Below are positions 26,587 to 35,437 of a stretch of 64,000 bases of DNA, one piece after another; position 1 is the stretch's first letter; each line of letters begins with the position of its first letter. Location: NCBI GenBank assembly GCA_017617525.1, contig JAFZWA010000060.1:1-64000 (forward strand), given 5' to 3'. The notes below the pieces were generated by a model. The model was not told the origin of the DNA. It did no database searches and saw only the letters and a list, made by a program, of their open reading frames with translations. Origin of the DNA: Clostridiales bacterium (GTDB lineage: Bacteria > Bacillota > Clostridia > Saccharofermentanales > Saccharofermentanaceae). Made by a program: the position numbers and the translations under genes.

Positions 26587-27225
26587 TCAAAGATCGAATT
26601 CAGCCACTACGCAGAAGTCTTCCGAATGGTCGAGGGCTTCGCCGGAAAGAAGAGATATGTCCTTGATGAGCCGGTAATGGCCGGAAGGAAGATCATCCCC
26701 GCACATTTCACTGAGATCGATATCATCTGAAGCGACCACACGGCCGTTCTCCGCAGGCTCGCGGCTGCTTTCGAGATACTCGCGTACGCTCTCGACGATG
26801 CGCTCGGCTTCTTCTTCATTCTGATACGGAATGTCTATTTCTTCATCGCCGTCATAGTAATGGATACTGTTTCCATCATCGGAGATGAATTCGTTATCGA
26901 GGATATATCCTTCCATCGTAAACATGTGGTCCGCAAGGAACGGAACGACATACCAGTCATCCCCTGACTTGTATTCCAGAGTGTAGAGATTGCCGAACAT
27001 ATACTTGTCGTTATCCTTGGCGGTGATCTCGTAGTGGATCGTCCTGCCGCTTACGACGTCGACGGTCATATTGAGTTCGCGGTCGCCGGAAGTGCTGTCG
27101 GATGCAAATGTAGACTTTTCGTTAAAGGGAGACGACTGTTTCTTCGCGCAGGCTGCGGTCCCGAAAAGAAGAGAGGCGCATGCGGTAAGAGCGATCATAC
27201 GAATTGAATGCGATAGTTTTTTCAT
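26587..27225 (-). CDS. Lipoprotein with Ig-like domain, function unknown
   Basis: A 212-residue lipoprotein (lipobox near TAACAKK). The middle, with HYEITAKDNDKYMFGNLYTLEYKSGDDWYVVPF, resembles bacterial Ig-like domains that recur in Firmicutes lipoproteins. No catalytic motif is visible. The start ATG at 27225 follows GAGG with 8 nt spacing. It converges on dusB. Not assigned to a pathway. Confidence 0.65.
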   Translation of the reverse strand: MKKLSHSIRMIALTACASLLFGTAACAKKQSSPFNEKSTFASDSTSGDRELNMTVDVVSGRTIHYEITAKDNDKYMFGNLYTLEYKSGDDWYVVPFLADHMFTMEGYILDNEFISDDGNSIHYYDGDEEIDIPYQNEEEAERIVESVREYLESSREPAENGRVVASDDIDLSEMCGDDLPSGHYRLIKDISLLSGEALDHSEDFCVVAEFDL

Positions 27226-27307
27226 AGACAATACCTCAGATTCTATTTTGCTTTCACCCTATAAAACAGTTTTCCGAAAGATATCTTACACTTAATTATC
27301 TTAGCAT

Positions 27308-27354
27308 GAAAAAGGACTGCCCCGCGAAGGAAAAGATCCTTGCCGGGACAGTCC
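27308..27354 (-). terminator. Terminator of the HerA-like gene
   Basis: GGACTG-CCCG and CGGGA-CAGTCC form a long stem with an inner AAGG/CCTT pairing; on the minus strand it is followed by TTTTT. It lies 22 nt after the stop codon. Confidence 0.8.
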
Positions 27355-27375
27355 CTGAATTTCAACTTACTGTGA

Positions 27376-29121
27376 TTACTTCTTCAGAAGTCCTCCGAAG
27401 AGTCCACGTACGAGGGAAGAACCAACCTGACGACCGGCAGCTGTCATCGCGGAATTCGTGATCTTGGTCAGCGGGCTGTTCTTCTTCGCGCGCTCTGCCT
27501 CGGCCTTTGCCTTAGCTTCTGCACGTTCAGCTTCTTTTCTCGCCTTTTCTTCTTCACGCTTGATGCGCTCTTCTTCTCTTCTTGCGCGGTCTTCCTGGCG
27601 CTCTCTTTCTCTCTGCTCACGAAGCTCGGCAGCGCGCTCTTTCTCTTCGATCCTGCGCTCTCTGTCTTCCTGACGGTCCTTTTCGCGCTGTTCGCGGATC
27701 TCGGCGGCACGCTCTTTCTCTGCGGCCTTTTCTTCTGCGATGCGCTCCTTTTCGGCAGCTTTCTCTTCAGCAGCAGCGGCTTTTTCTTCAGCGATCGCCT
27801 GCTTTTCTTCTTCCGCCTGAGCAGCGGCAGCGTTCGTTCCTTCGTATTTCGCCATCAGCAGTTCATAAGCGGACTCCGGATCTACAGGGAGTCTGTACTT
27901 TTCGTACAGATCGTTGGACTCGGTGACTTCCTGGATCTTCTCGAATCCGGCAGAACCGATAAAGCTCTGCGGCGGGAGGATGAAGGCGCGCTCTACGACA
28001 TTCGGTGTACCCTTCTCATCGAGGAAGGAAACGAGAGCTTCACCAACAGCCAGCTCGGAAAGAGCAGTTTCTGTATCGAAGGACGGGTTCGCGCGGAAGG
28101 ATTCCGCAGCGGCCTTGACCTTCTTCTGCTCAGCCGGTGTATAAGCACGAAGCGCGTGCTGAACACGGTTCTGGAGCTGTGCGAGGATGTTGTCCGGGAT
28201 ATCGCTCGGGCTCTGGGAAATGAAGTAAACGCCGATGCCCTTACTGCGGATCAGACGAACGATCTGATCGATCTTCTCGAGGAGGAATGCCGGAGCATCG
28301 TTAAAGAGAAGATGTGCTTCGTCAAAGAAGAATACCATCTTCGGCTTTTCCGGATCGCCGACTTCCGGCATGTTCTCATAGATCTCGGAAAGGAGCCAGA
28401 GAAGGAATGTCGAATAAAGAAGCGGCTTATTGAAAAGCTCTGTGGCGTTGAGAACATTGATCATGCCGCGGCCGTTGCTGTCGCACTTGAAGAAGTCGTT
28501 GACATCAAATGCAGGCTCGGAGAAGAAAGCTTCTGCGCCTTCGTCAGCGAGGAGAGCCAGATTTCTCTGGATCGCGCCGATCGTCGCGGTGGAGATATTA
28601 CCATAGGTGAGTTTATATTCGTCAGCGTGGTCACCGATGTAGGTGAGAAGGAGACGCAGGTCCTTGAGGTCAAGGAGCAGAAGTCCCTGATCGTCAGCGA
28701 TACGGAATACCATGGACATTACCGCGCGCTGTACATCGGAAAGACCCAGCATACGGCCGAGAAGGATCGGACCGAGCTCGGAGATGGTCGTTCTCATCGG
28801 GATACCCATCTGACCGAATACATCGTAGAAAGTGGTCGGATATGCCTTATACTCGAAATTCTCGATACCGAACTTCGCGATACGTTCCTGCATGTTTTCA
28901 TTACTTACACCTGCAGAACAGATACCGGACATATCACCTTTTACGTCAGCGAGAAATACCGGGACACCCATATCGGAGAAACTCTCAGCCATGACTTTGA
29001 GAGTTACGGATTTACCTGTACCTGTCGCGCCGGCGATCAAACCATGACGGTTCGCCTTTGAAGGCTCAATGAAGCACTTGTTGGCGGTTCCGCCTACCCA
29101 AATTTTATTATCGTAAAGCAT
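27376..29121 (-). CDS. HerA-like DNA-translocating ATPase (DUF853) with charged helical tail
   Basis: The protein (581 residues) belongs to the HerA/DUF853 helicase-like ATPases. Walker A is GATGTGKSVT near residues 30-39 and Walker B is MVFFFDEAHLLF; AFILPPQSFIG and RVQHALRAYTPAEQKKVKAAAE fit the family's C-terminal half. After about residue 430 comes a ~110-residue tail almost entirely of Glu, Arg, Lys and Ala, with a near-duplicate block ERAAE(I/L)REQRE, likely a single long helix. The last residues GSSLVRGLFGGLLKK end the family as usual. Role in DNA processing is inferred. Confidence 0.85.
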   Translation of the reverse strand: MLYDNKIWVGGTANKCFIEPSKANRHGLIAGATGTGKSVTLKVMAESFSDMGVPVFLADVKGDMSGICSAGVSNENMQERIAKFGIENFEYKAYPTTFYDVFGQMGIPMRTTISELGPILLGRMLGLSDVQRAVMSMVFRIADDQGLLLLDLKDLRLLLTYIGDHADEYKLTYGNISTATIGAIQRNLALLADEGAEAFFSEPAFDVNDFFKCDSNGRGMINVLNATELFNKPLLYSTFLLWLLSEIYENMPEVGDPEKPKMVFFFDEAHLLFNDAPAFLLEKIDQIVRLIRSKGIGVYFISQSPSDIPDNILAQLQNRVQHALRAYTPAEQKKVKAAAESFRANPSFDTETALSELAVGEALVSFLDEKGTPNVVERAFILPPQSFIGSAGFEKIQEVTESNDLYEKYRLPVDPESAYELLMAKYEGTNAAAAQAEEEKQAIAEEKAAAAEEKAAEKERIAEEKAAEKERAAEIREQREKDRQEDRERRIEEKERAAELREQRERERQEDRARREEERIKREEEKARKEAERAEAKAKAEAERAKKNSPLTKITNSAMTAAGRQVGSSLVRGLFGGLLKK

Positions 29122-29141
29122 ATTCAAACCTCCCTATCCAT

Positions 29142-29171
29142 ATAATAGAAGTACTGTTTCTATTTTCGCAA
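29142..29171 (-). promoter_or_regulatory. Promoter of the HerA-like gene
   Basis: On the minus strand TTGCGA (29166-29171) and TATTAT (29142-29147) are separated by 18 bp, about 20 nt before the start codon. Confidence 0.55.
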
Positions 29172-29302
29172 AGACGGGGGATAATCGCAAGGCAATTTTA
29201 TGTAAAAGTGTCCGATAAATGAAAACGTTTTGTTACATCCGTGCATTGCCCGGACCGTATAATAGACGCAAAGTTTTCGAATGGAAAAGGAGGTGCCGAA
29301 AG

Positions 29303-30061
29303 TTGCTCGATACAGTAACCCTGATCACGTTTCTTGCGATGGGTATTCTCCTTTGTTTTTACGGCTTCCGTCTCTTCCGTTTTTCCATGGCGCTGGCCGG
29401 ATTCTTCATGGGCATGCAGGGCGCGAATCTCATGAATTCGCTCTTCCTTCTTTCGAAGATCCCGGAAAAATCCCAGAAGATGTGGGAGTTCTTTTTCCCG
29501 ATCATACTCGGTGTCGCTTTGGCGGTGCTTTCCTATGCGCTTTATAAAAAAGCACTGTTCTTCATCACGGTGTTCTTTACCTGGTATACGCTCGTAAAGA
29601 TCTGCCTTCTCTACATCATCAAGACACAGAATAATCTTTCGCTCGTGATCTCTCTTTCACCGGATTCGATCGCGAAGCTCACCGACGGCTCGGAAAACGT
29701 GCAGAACCTGATCCCGGACGACAAGCTCGCGAGTGTCATGAAATGGCTGCCCGGAGGCACCGACGGGGAGAAGCTTCTGGCGGTCTGCCTGATCGCTCTC
29801 GTGATCGGCATCTTCGTCGGCATCATCATCTGTTTGATCCAGGGCCCCGCGATCAAGATCGTCACTTCCGTCATCGGCGCGGATATCCTGCGAGATGTTT
29901 TCCTCGGATGTATGGGCATCCTTTACGAGTGGAAGAGCCTGCCGTCATTTCTTGAACCGGTGGTCAAAGCGGGACTTCATAACGGATGGGTATCGTTCTT
30001 CATATGGGCGGCGCTCATCGGCTCGGGCATTACCGTGCAGTTCAAATACGGGGATGATTAA
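29303..30061 (+). CDS. Seven-helix-type membrane protein (DUF4203-like), TTG start
   Basis: A 252-residue protein with about seven hydrophobic helices and no catalytic motif; the opening helix pair and glycine-rich LAGFFMGMQGANLM recall the DUF4203/TMEM198 family. The start is taken as TTG at 29303 because AGGAGGT lies 8 nt upstream and a TATAAT at about 29259 would place the transcript start downstream of the alternative ATG. Function unknown. It precedes the peptide/radical SAM unit by 116 bp. Confidence 0.65.
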   Translation: MLDTVTLITFLAMGILLCFYGFRLFRFSMALAGFFMGMQGANLMNSLFLLSKIPEKSQKMWEFFFPIILGVALAVLSYALYKKALFFITVFFTWYTLVKICLLYIIKTQNNLSLVISLSPDSIAKLTDGSENVQNLIPDDKLASVMKWLPGGTDGEKLLAVCLIALVIGIFVGIIICLIQGPAIKIVTSVIGADILRDVFLGCMGILYEWKSLPSFLEPVVKAGLHNGWVSFFIWAALIGSGITVQFKYGDD

Positions 30062-30177
30062 ATAGTAGACTCACTTTTCGCAAAAAAGTTCTGCTAAGGT
30101 ACAAGAAAAGTGCAACAGATCCGAGATCCGCGTCGTCTTATTTTCAGAAGCGAATAATCGCGAAGGAGACCAAGACC

Positions 30178-30645
30178 ATGAAAAAGCAACCTGTACAAAA
30201 TGCAAACAGACCGACATATCCGACTCTCTACCAGGTAAACAGCAGGACCGGTAACGTCCCGATCAAAAAGATCGCCGTTGTATCCGCGCTTACAGCTTCG
30301 ATGGCACTCATGAGCGGATGTCTCGAAGAAAACGGATCGAAAAAGAGCATGGGCCGATTCGAGAAGATGGGCGAGAAATTCGGACAACAGACCGAGACGT
30401 ATATCGAAGGTGAAATCGAGACATTAGCGACAGATGATTACGTTCTCGGGGGTGAGGCCGAGACGGTAGCTACAGATGATTACGTGCTCGCGGGCGCGGC
30501 CGATACGGAAGCGACAGACGACTACGTAGTAATGGGTGATATGGTAGAGTACACCGATGACTATGAACTCACGGGGGGAGAGACGGTAGAGACTGAATGT
30601 ACCGTATCCTACGAGATCGTCGGCGACATGTTCACCGAAGGCTGA
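30178..30645 (+). CDS. Candidate RiPP precursor with four TDDYxxxG repeats
   Basis: A 155-residue protein of unusual build. Residues 1-28 are polar (with PTYPTLYQVNSRTGNVP), then a hydrophobic stretch ends in LMSGC (Cys48), a possible lipobox, then a charged linker, then repeats: TDDYVLGG at 85, TDDYVLAG at 99, TDDYVVMG at 113 and TDDYELTG at 126, followed by a decayed TVSYEIVG. Spacings are 14, 14 and 13 residues. The next gene is a radical SAM/SPASM enzyme 37 bp downstream, so the repeats are probable sites of modification. I do not recognise a named family. AAGGAG precedes the ATG. Confidence 0.7.
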   Translation: MKKQPVQNANRPTYPTLYQVNSRTGNVPIKKIAVVSALTASMALMSGCLEENGSKKSMGRFEKMGEKFGQQTETYIEGEIETLATDDYVLGGEAETVATDDYVLAGAADTEATDDYVVMGDMVEYTDDYELTGGETVETECTVSYEIVGDMFTEG

Positions 30646-30682
30646 TATTGATCGAAAAGCACTACCCGAGGAGAATCCGGAC

Positions 30683-31795
30683 ATGGAAAAAAGTTCGACT
30701 GAAAAACTCGCGAAAAGAATTACACTGGTGGTCACTCACCAGTGTAATTTTGATTGCAGATATTGTCTTCAGAAACATGAAGATGTCTCCATGACAAAAG
30801 AGACCGCGATCAAATCGATCGATGCTTTTGCATCCGGAATCGTCGAAGGAGACAAAGCGCAGATCTCCTTTTATGGTGGTGAACCGCTCCTTCAGAAAGA
30901 ACTGATCAAAGAACTCGTGAACTATTCTTGCGAGAAGATCCTTTCGATTCCGGATACCAGACTCACTTTCGAGATCACGACCAACGGACTTCTTCTTGAT
31001 GAAGACTTCATCGCGTTCGCGAAAAGAAATAAGATCCTCCTTGCGCTTTCCCATGACGGACTTGCCCAGGATGAGGTACGAACTGACCGTGGCGGCAATA
31101 AGACGAAAGACCGCATAGACGAGAAACTTCAGATGCTCCTTAAGACATTCCCGGAGACGATCGTCATGATGACCGTGCATCCCGACTACGTCGACCGCAT
31201 CGTCGACTCTCTGAAGTTCTTCCGAAGCAAAGGAGTAAAGTCGGTAAGCATGGTGCTCGCGCACGGCGAAAGAGTCAGCTGGGATGACGAGACTTTCGAA
31301 AAACTCACGCGGGAAATGAATAAGGTAGAGGCGCTTTACGAGCAGTGGAACGCGGGTAATGATGTGTTCCGTTTCATCCCGTTCGATAACAAGATCAAGA
31401 ACTACATCCGTCAGCGTGACGCCGACAGTGTGACGTGTCATTTCGGATGCCACAAGTTCATGGTGGATGCCGACGGAAAATATTATCCGTGTTCGCACTT
31501 TATCGGAAGAGACGGATTCGGTATCGGCTCTTTGGAAGAAGGCATCAGCGAAGAAAAACTGAAGGATCTCGAAAGCAAGAGAGTGGAGCCGGAGGACTGC
31601 AAGGGATGTGCGCTCCGTTTTCGCTGCCGACACACCTGCGCGTGCAGTAATCACGGCCATACGGGAAGCATGTCGGAGGTTTCCGCGCTGCAGTGTGAGT
31701 ATGAAAAACTGACCATTCAACTGGCCGATCGGGCAGCGGCTCTGCTCCTTAACGAAAGCAACCCGGGATTCGTCTCGAGAATGTATCCGATCTGA
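30683..31795 (+). CDS. Radical SAM/SPASM peptide maturase
   Basis: The 370-residue enzyme has the radical SAM cluster motif CNFDCRYC (Cys21, 25, 28), GGEP at 65-68, and a complete SPASM pattern for auxiliary clusters: Cys256-x8-Gly-x4-Cys270, Cys306-x2-Cys309-x5-Cys315-x3-Cys319 and Cys338. This arrangement is that of enzymes which form thioether, ether or carbon-carbon links in ribosomal peptides. Its operon partner is the repeat-bearing precursor just upstream. GAGGAG precedes the start, and a terminator 34 nt after the stop closes the unit. No RRE domain, protease or exporter is visible nearby. Confidence 0.9.
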   Translation: MEKSSTEKLAKRITLVVTHQCNFDCRYCLQKHEDVSMTKETAIKSIDAFASGIVEGDKAQISFYGGEPLLQKELIKELVNYSCEKILSIPDTRLTFEITTNGLLLDEDFIAFAKRNKILLALSHDGLAQDEVRTDRGGNKTKDRIDEKLQMLLKTFPETIVMMTVHPDYVDRIVDSLKFFRSKGVKSVSMVLAHGERVSWDDETFEKLTREMNKVEALYEQWNAGNDVFRFIPFDNKIKNYIRQRDADSVTCHFGCHKFMVDADGKYYPCSHFIGRDGFGIGSLEEGISEEKLKDLESKRVEPEDCKGCALRFRCRHTCACSNHGHTGSMSEVSALQCEYEKLTIQLADRAAALLLNESNPGFVSRMYPI

Positions 31796-31828
31796 CTCTT
31801 CGAACTACACAACAAAAGACATTTTTCG

Positions 31829-31861
31829 CACTGGAAAATCGTTGTTTTTCCAGTGTTTTTT
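31829..31861 (+). terminator. Terminator of the peptide/radical SAM operon
   Basis: A perfect 10-bp stem CACTGGAAAA / TTTTCCAGTG with a 7-nt loop is followed by at least six T residues. Confidence 0.92.
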
Positions 31862-31887
31862 CATGCGTCTCTTTATAGTAACCGTGC

Positions 31888-31893
31888 TATAAT
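31888..31893 (+). promoter_or_regulatory. Extended -10 promoter of the antiporter gene
   Basis: TGCTATAAT is an extended -10 with consensus hexamer at 31888-31893. An AGTGCTTTT motif lies between it and the start codon (31933-31941). Confidence 0.55.
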
Positions 31894-31961
31894 CCGTTAT
31901 TGTGCAAAAGAAGCTTTATTAAGGAACACGAAAGTGCTTTTGTAAAAGAGGGGATTTTAAA

Positions 31962-33221
31962 ATGCATAACATGCTTATGAGTCTTGCGCTGATGTTTTTG
32001 CTCGGCTTTTGTATCAGCGGGATTTTTAAGAAATTACATATACCGTCGCTTCTGGGACTGATCATCACAGGTATCATCCTGGGTCCTGCCGCGCTCAATC
32101 TTCTGGATACGAAGATCCTCTCGATCTCTTCCGAGCTTCGTGAGATCGCGCTTATCGTTATCCTGTTCCGCGCAGGTCTTAGTCTCGATATCAGCGACAT
32201 GAAGAAGATCGGTCGCCCGGCTATCATGCTCTGCTTTGTCCCGGCGACATTTGAGATCATCGGCGCGATCGTTTTAGGACCGATCTGTCTCGGACTTTCC
32301 CATGTCGATTCCGCGATCGTCGGCGCTATGCTGGCGGCAGCGTCCCCGGCGATCATCGTTCCGAAGATGCTGTGGCTCATGGAAGAAGGCTACGGTACGG
32401 ATAAGCATATCCCGCAGCTCATCATGGCGGGTGCTTCCGCGGACGATATCTACGCGATCGTTCTTTTCACCGCGTTTATCGGCATGAGCAAGGGCGAAGG
32501 CCTTTCCGCGTGGACGATCGTTTCCATCCCGATCTCGATCGTGACCGGTCTCGGTGTCGGTATCTTCGTCGGTATCGTTATGTCGCAGATCTTTAAGAGG
32601 ATGCACCTTCGTGACACCATCAAGATCCTTCTCCTGTTCGGTATGTCCTTCTTCTTCGTCGGAGCTGAGACATATGTTTCCAGATTTGTTCCGTTCTCCG
32701 GACTTCTCGCTGTTATGGCACTCGGCGGAACGATCCTCAACAGAAGAAAAGAAGTCGCCAACCGTCTTTCCGCGAAGATCGCGAAGATCTGGGTCGGCGC
32801 GGAGCTTTTACTTTTCATCATGCTCGGTTCTGCCGTTGAGATCAAAGCTCTTGTTTCGGCAGGTCTCGGATCTGTCGTCCTGATCCTCGGCGCGCTTTTG
32901 TTCCGTTCGGTCGGCGTTATCTTCAGCCTCTTGGGTTCCGGATTGAAGATGAAAGAGATCCTTTACTGTGATGTCGCTTATTTTCCGAAGGCGACCGTAC
33001 AGGCTGCCGTCGGTGCGATTCCGCTGGCACAGGGTCTTGCTTGTGGTATGATGGTTCTGACCACAGCCGTTCTTTCGATCCTGATCACGGCACCGCTCGG
33101 CGCGATCCTTATGGATATCACCGTAAAGAAGTGTCTGACCAGAAGCAGAAAACCGCGAGATGTTTCGGGAAGACGAAACCCGGGTCTTACGTTACCGGAG
33201 GAAGAACAGAGCTTTTCGTAG
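31962..33221 (+). CDS. Cation:proton antiporter (CPA family)
   Basis: A 419-residue membrane protein with about 12 helices of the Na+/H+ exchanger domain. Recognisable segments are HIPSLLGLIITGIILGPAAL near the N-terminus and LRPA-like FRAGLSLDISDMKK following the third helix. It should exchange Na+ or K+ for protons across the membrane. GAGGGG precedes the start. Its operon relation to the next gene is unclear (90-bp gap with no terminator). Confidence 0.88.
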   Translation: MHNMLMSLALMFLLGFCISGIFKKLHIPSLLGLIITGIILGPAALNLLDTKILSISSELREIALIVILFRAGLSLDISDMKKIGRPAIMLCFVPATFEIIGAIVLGPICLGLSHVDSAIVGAMLAAASPAIIVPKMLWLMEEGYGTDKHIPQLIMAGASADDIYAIVLFTAFIGMSKGEGLSAWTIVSIPISIVTGLGVGIFVGIVMSQIFKRMHLRDTIKILLLFGMSFFFVGAETYVSRFVPFSGLLAVMALGGTILNRRKEVANRLSAKIAKIWVGAELLLFIMLGSAVEIKALVSAGLGSVVLILGALLFRSVGVIFSLLGSGLKMKEILYCDVAYFPKATVQAAVGAIPLAQGLACGMMVLTTAVLSILITAPLGAILMDITVKKCLTRSRKPRDVSGRRNPGLTLPEEEQSFS

Positions 33222-33311
33222 TGAAGTGCTTCACTTCGGGGTAGAAAATGGCAGGTAAATAAACGCGCGCGATCGATCTCGCGAATGCGTAAGAGAATAA
33301 CGGAGGTCCCC

Positions 33312-34562
33312 ATGGAGATCGCATTAGGTTTTGGAAAAGAGAAGATCCCGGTACAGGTACCGGATAATCAGGTCATGGCGGTTCTGACGCCGAACGAGGC
33401 TGAGATCGGCCTTACCGGCAGTGACGAAGTATACCGCTCCATGCGTGAGCCGATCGGTCTTCCGCCGCTTCGCGAAGTCGTAAAAGCAGGCGAGACCGTC
33501 GCGATCATCACATCCGACATCACACGCCCGATCCCGAGCTACAAGGTGCTCCCGGCAGTGCTCGATGAGCTCTCCGCCGCAGGCGTTAAGGACTCCGACA
33601 TCACGATCGTTTTCGCGCTCGGATCTCACGGCGGACACACCGAAGAGCGTATGCGTTACATGGTCGGCGACGCGGTTTACGATCGTGTCCGTTGCATCGA
33701 CTCTGACGTCAACGACGCCGTTCATGTAGGCACAACTTCCAGAGGCACACCGGTCGACATTTTCCGTCCGGTAGTTGAAGCGGACCGCCGCATCTGCCTC
33801 GGCAACATCGAATATCACTATTTCGCCGGTTATTCCGGAGGCTATAAGGCCATCATGCCGGGCGTTTCCACATGGGACGCCATCCAGCACAACCACAGCG
33901 CGATGGTCGAGCCGACCGCCTGTGCCGGCCGCCTCGAGGGTAACCCGGTCCGTGAGGACATCGAAGAATCCGGTAGGATCCTGGGCGTCGACTACATCGT
34001 AAATGTCGTTCTCGACGCGAAGAAGGAGATCATCCGAAGCTTTGCCGGTGACCCGATCCTCGCGCACAGAGAGGGCTGCAAATTCCTCGATTCTTTCTAT
34101 AAGGTATCCATCCCGGAGCAGGCGGACATCGTCGTCGTTTCCGCGGGCGGTTTCCCGAAAGACATCAATATGTATCAGGCGCAAAAAGCACTGGACAACG
34201 CCAAGCACGCGGTCAAGGACGGCGGTATCATCGTCTGGATCGCTTCCTGTAAGGAAGGGCTCGGCGAGCATCACTTCGAGCAGTGGCTGACAGGTCACGA
34301 GAAGAGCTCCGACATGATCACACACATCAAGACGGACTTTGTCCTCGGCGGACATAAGGCGGCCGCGATCGCGATGGTCCTCGAGCGCGCACGTATCTTC
34401 TTCGTATCCGATCTCGATCACGACTTTGTTAAGAAGGTATTCCTCGAGCCGTATTCCGATATCCAGACAGCCATCGACGCGGCGATCGCGGAGAAGGGTC
34501 CGGACGCGAAGATCGTTCTCATGCCGTACGGAGGATCCACACTTCCGAAAGTAGAAGCCTGA
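33312..34562 (+). CDS. LarA-like nickel-dependent lactate racemase family protein
   Basis: A 416-residue protein of the LarA fold. Putative catalytic and cofactor residues are in ALGSHGGHTEERM, HYFAGYSGGYK (His and Lys that hold the nickel-pincer cofactor in LarA) and HNHSAM. Members interconvert D and L forms of lactate or other 2-hydroxyacids. No larB, larC or larE for cofactor synthesis is in the window. The start ATG at 33312 follows GGAGGT. A D-2-hydroxyacid dehydrogenase gene lies 1 kb away on the other strand, a possible functional link. The 53-bp palindrome array begins 17 bp after the stop. Confidence 0.82.
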   Translation: MEIALGFGKEKIPVQVPDNQVMAVLTPNEAEIGLTGSDEVYRSMREPIGLPPLREVVKAGETVAIITSDITRPIPSYKVLPAVLDELSAAGVKDSDITIVFALGSHGGHTEERMRYMVGDAVYDRVRCIDSDVNDAVHVGTTSRGTPVDIFRPVVEADRRICLGNIEYHYFAGYSGGYKAIMPGVSTWDAIQHNHSAMVEPTACAGRLEGNPVREDIEESGRILGVDYIVNVVLDAKKEIIRSFAGDPILAHREGCKFLDSFYKVSIPEQADIVVVSAGGFPKDINMYQAQKALDNAKHAVKDGGIIVWIASCKEGLGEHHFEQWLTGHEKSSDMITHIKTDFVLGGHKAAAIAMVLERARIFFVSDLDHDFVKKVFLEPYSDIQTAIDAAIAEKGPDAKIVLMPYGGSTLPKVEA

Positions 34563-34578
34563 GTGCTTTTCGAGAGGC

Positions 34579-34936
34579 AATGGGATAAAGATCTGTGGGA
34601 TGAGTGATTTATCCCAATAAAATGAATCGTAACTGAGATAAAAACGATGATCCTGTCGTTTTTATCTCAGTTTTTTTGTGCCCGATTGAGATAAATTCAG
34701 GAAAAACCGTGTTTTTATCTCAGTGATCCTTGAATTTATTGATATAAAGAAGAAGAAAAGCAAGTTTTTATCCCAATTGCTCCGAGATTTATTGATATAA
34801 AAACGGAGAAAAATGATTTTTTATCCCAATCGTCTCGAGATTTACTGATATAAAAACGAAGAATCTGATGTTTTTATCCTACTCGTATTTGGAATCACTG
34901 AGATAAATCAAGGAAAAACTCGAGTTTTATATCAAT
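34579..34936. repeat. Array 1: seven 40-bp palindromes at exact 53-bp period
   Basis: Units start at 34579, 34632, 34685, 34738, 34791, 34844 and 34897, each exactly 40 bp, with 13-bp spacers. Consensus is ACTGrGATAAAAACG, about 10 variable bases, CGTTTTTATCyCAGT. Unit 2 is a perfect 15-bp stem. Arms therefore alternate in orientation every 26-27 bp. Some changes are paired between arms (GAGAT with ATCTC, GGGAT with ATCCC). No coding frame is present. A second array of the same type is at 60214-60529. Confidence 0.9.
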
Positions 34937-34975
34937 GACCCTGTTTTTTTAGGGGGGATCCGAGCAGAAGTCGTA

Positions 34976-35437
34976 TCAGAGCAGGAAGCTTAAGCCTGCG
35001 AGCGCACCATAGGCGATGAGGGTGACGACAACGGCGGCGATGCATACGCCGATCACAGCCGCGAGGATCGCTTTCTTGAACGGTACTTCACATACCGCGG
35101 CGATGCCCGATCCGGTCCAGGCGCCGGTTCCTGGAAGAGGAATGGCGATAAATCCGACCAGTGTCCAGAAAGCGGTATTTCCGGCCTTTTCGACTTTCTT
35201 CGCGAACTTGTTCTCGCAGAAGTCTACGATCTTTTTCAGCTTCGGATACTTTCTCATCCAGTCAAAGATCTTCTTTATGAAAAGAAGGATGAAGGGAACG
35301 GGCAGAAGATTTCCGACGATCGCCAGCGGCAGCGCGACGTGCCACGGGATTCCGACAGTCGCGGCGTACGGGATGCTGCCACGGAGTTCCACGACCGGAA
35401 CCATCGATATGAGAAACATGTAAAGGATCTTGCTCAT
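34976..35437 (-). CDS. Small multi-drug export family membrane protein
   Basis: A 153-residue membrane protein matching the Sm_multidrug_ex / COG2426 family in length and in PVVELRGSIPYAATVGIPW, NLLPVPFILLF and AIPLPGTGAWTGSGIA. The family name is historical and its substrate is not established. Single gene, placed between the palindrome array and a copy of the AAAAGCACT motif at 35467. Confidence 0.85.
   Translation of the reverse strand: MSKILYMFLISMVPVVELRGSIPYAATVGIPWHVALPLAIVGNLLPVPFILLFIKKIFDWMRKYPKLKKIVDFCENKFAKKVEKAGNTAFWTLVGFIAIPLPGTGAWTGSGIAAVCEVPFKKAILAAVIGVCIAAVVVTLIAYGALAGLSFLL

Noticed and set aside
34579-34936. CRISPR array
   Set aside because: Repeats are degenerate palindromes, spacers are only 13 bp and share sequence, and no cas gene is in the window.
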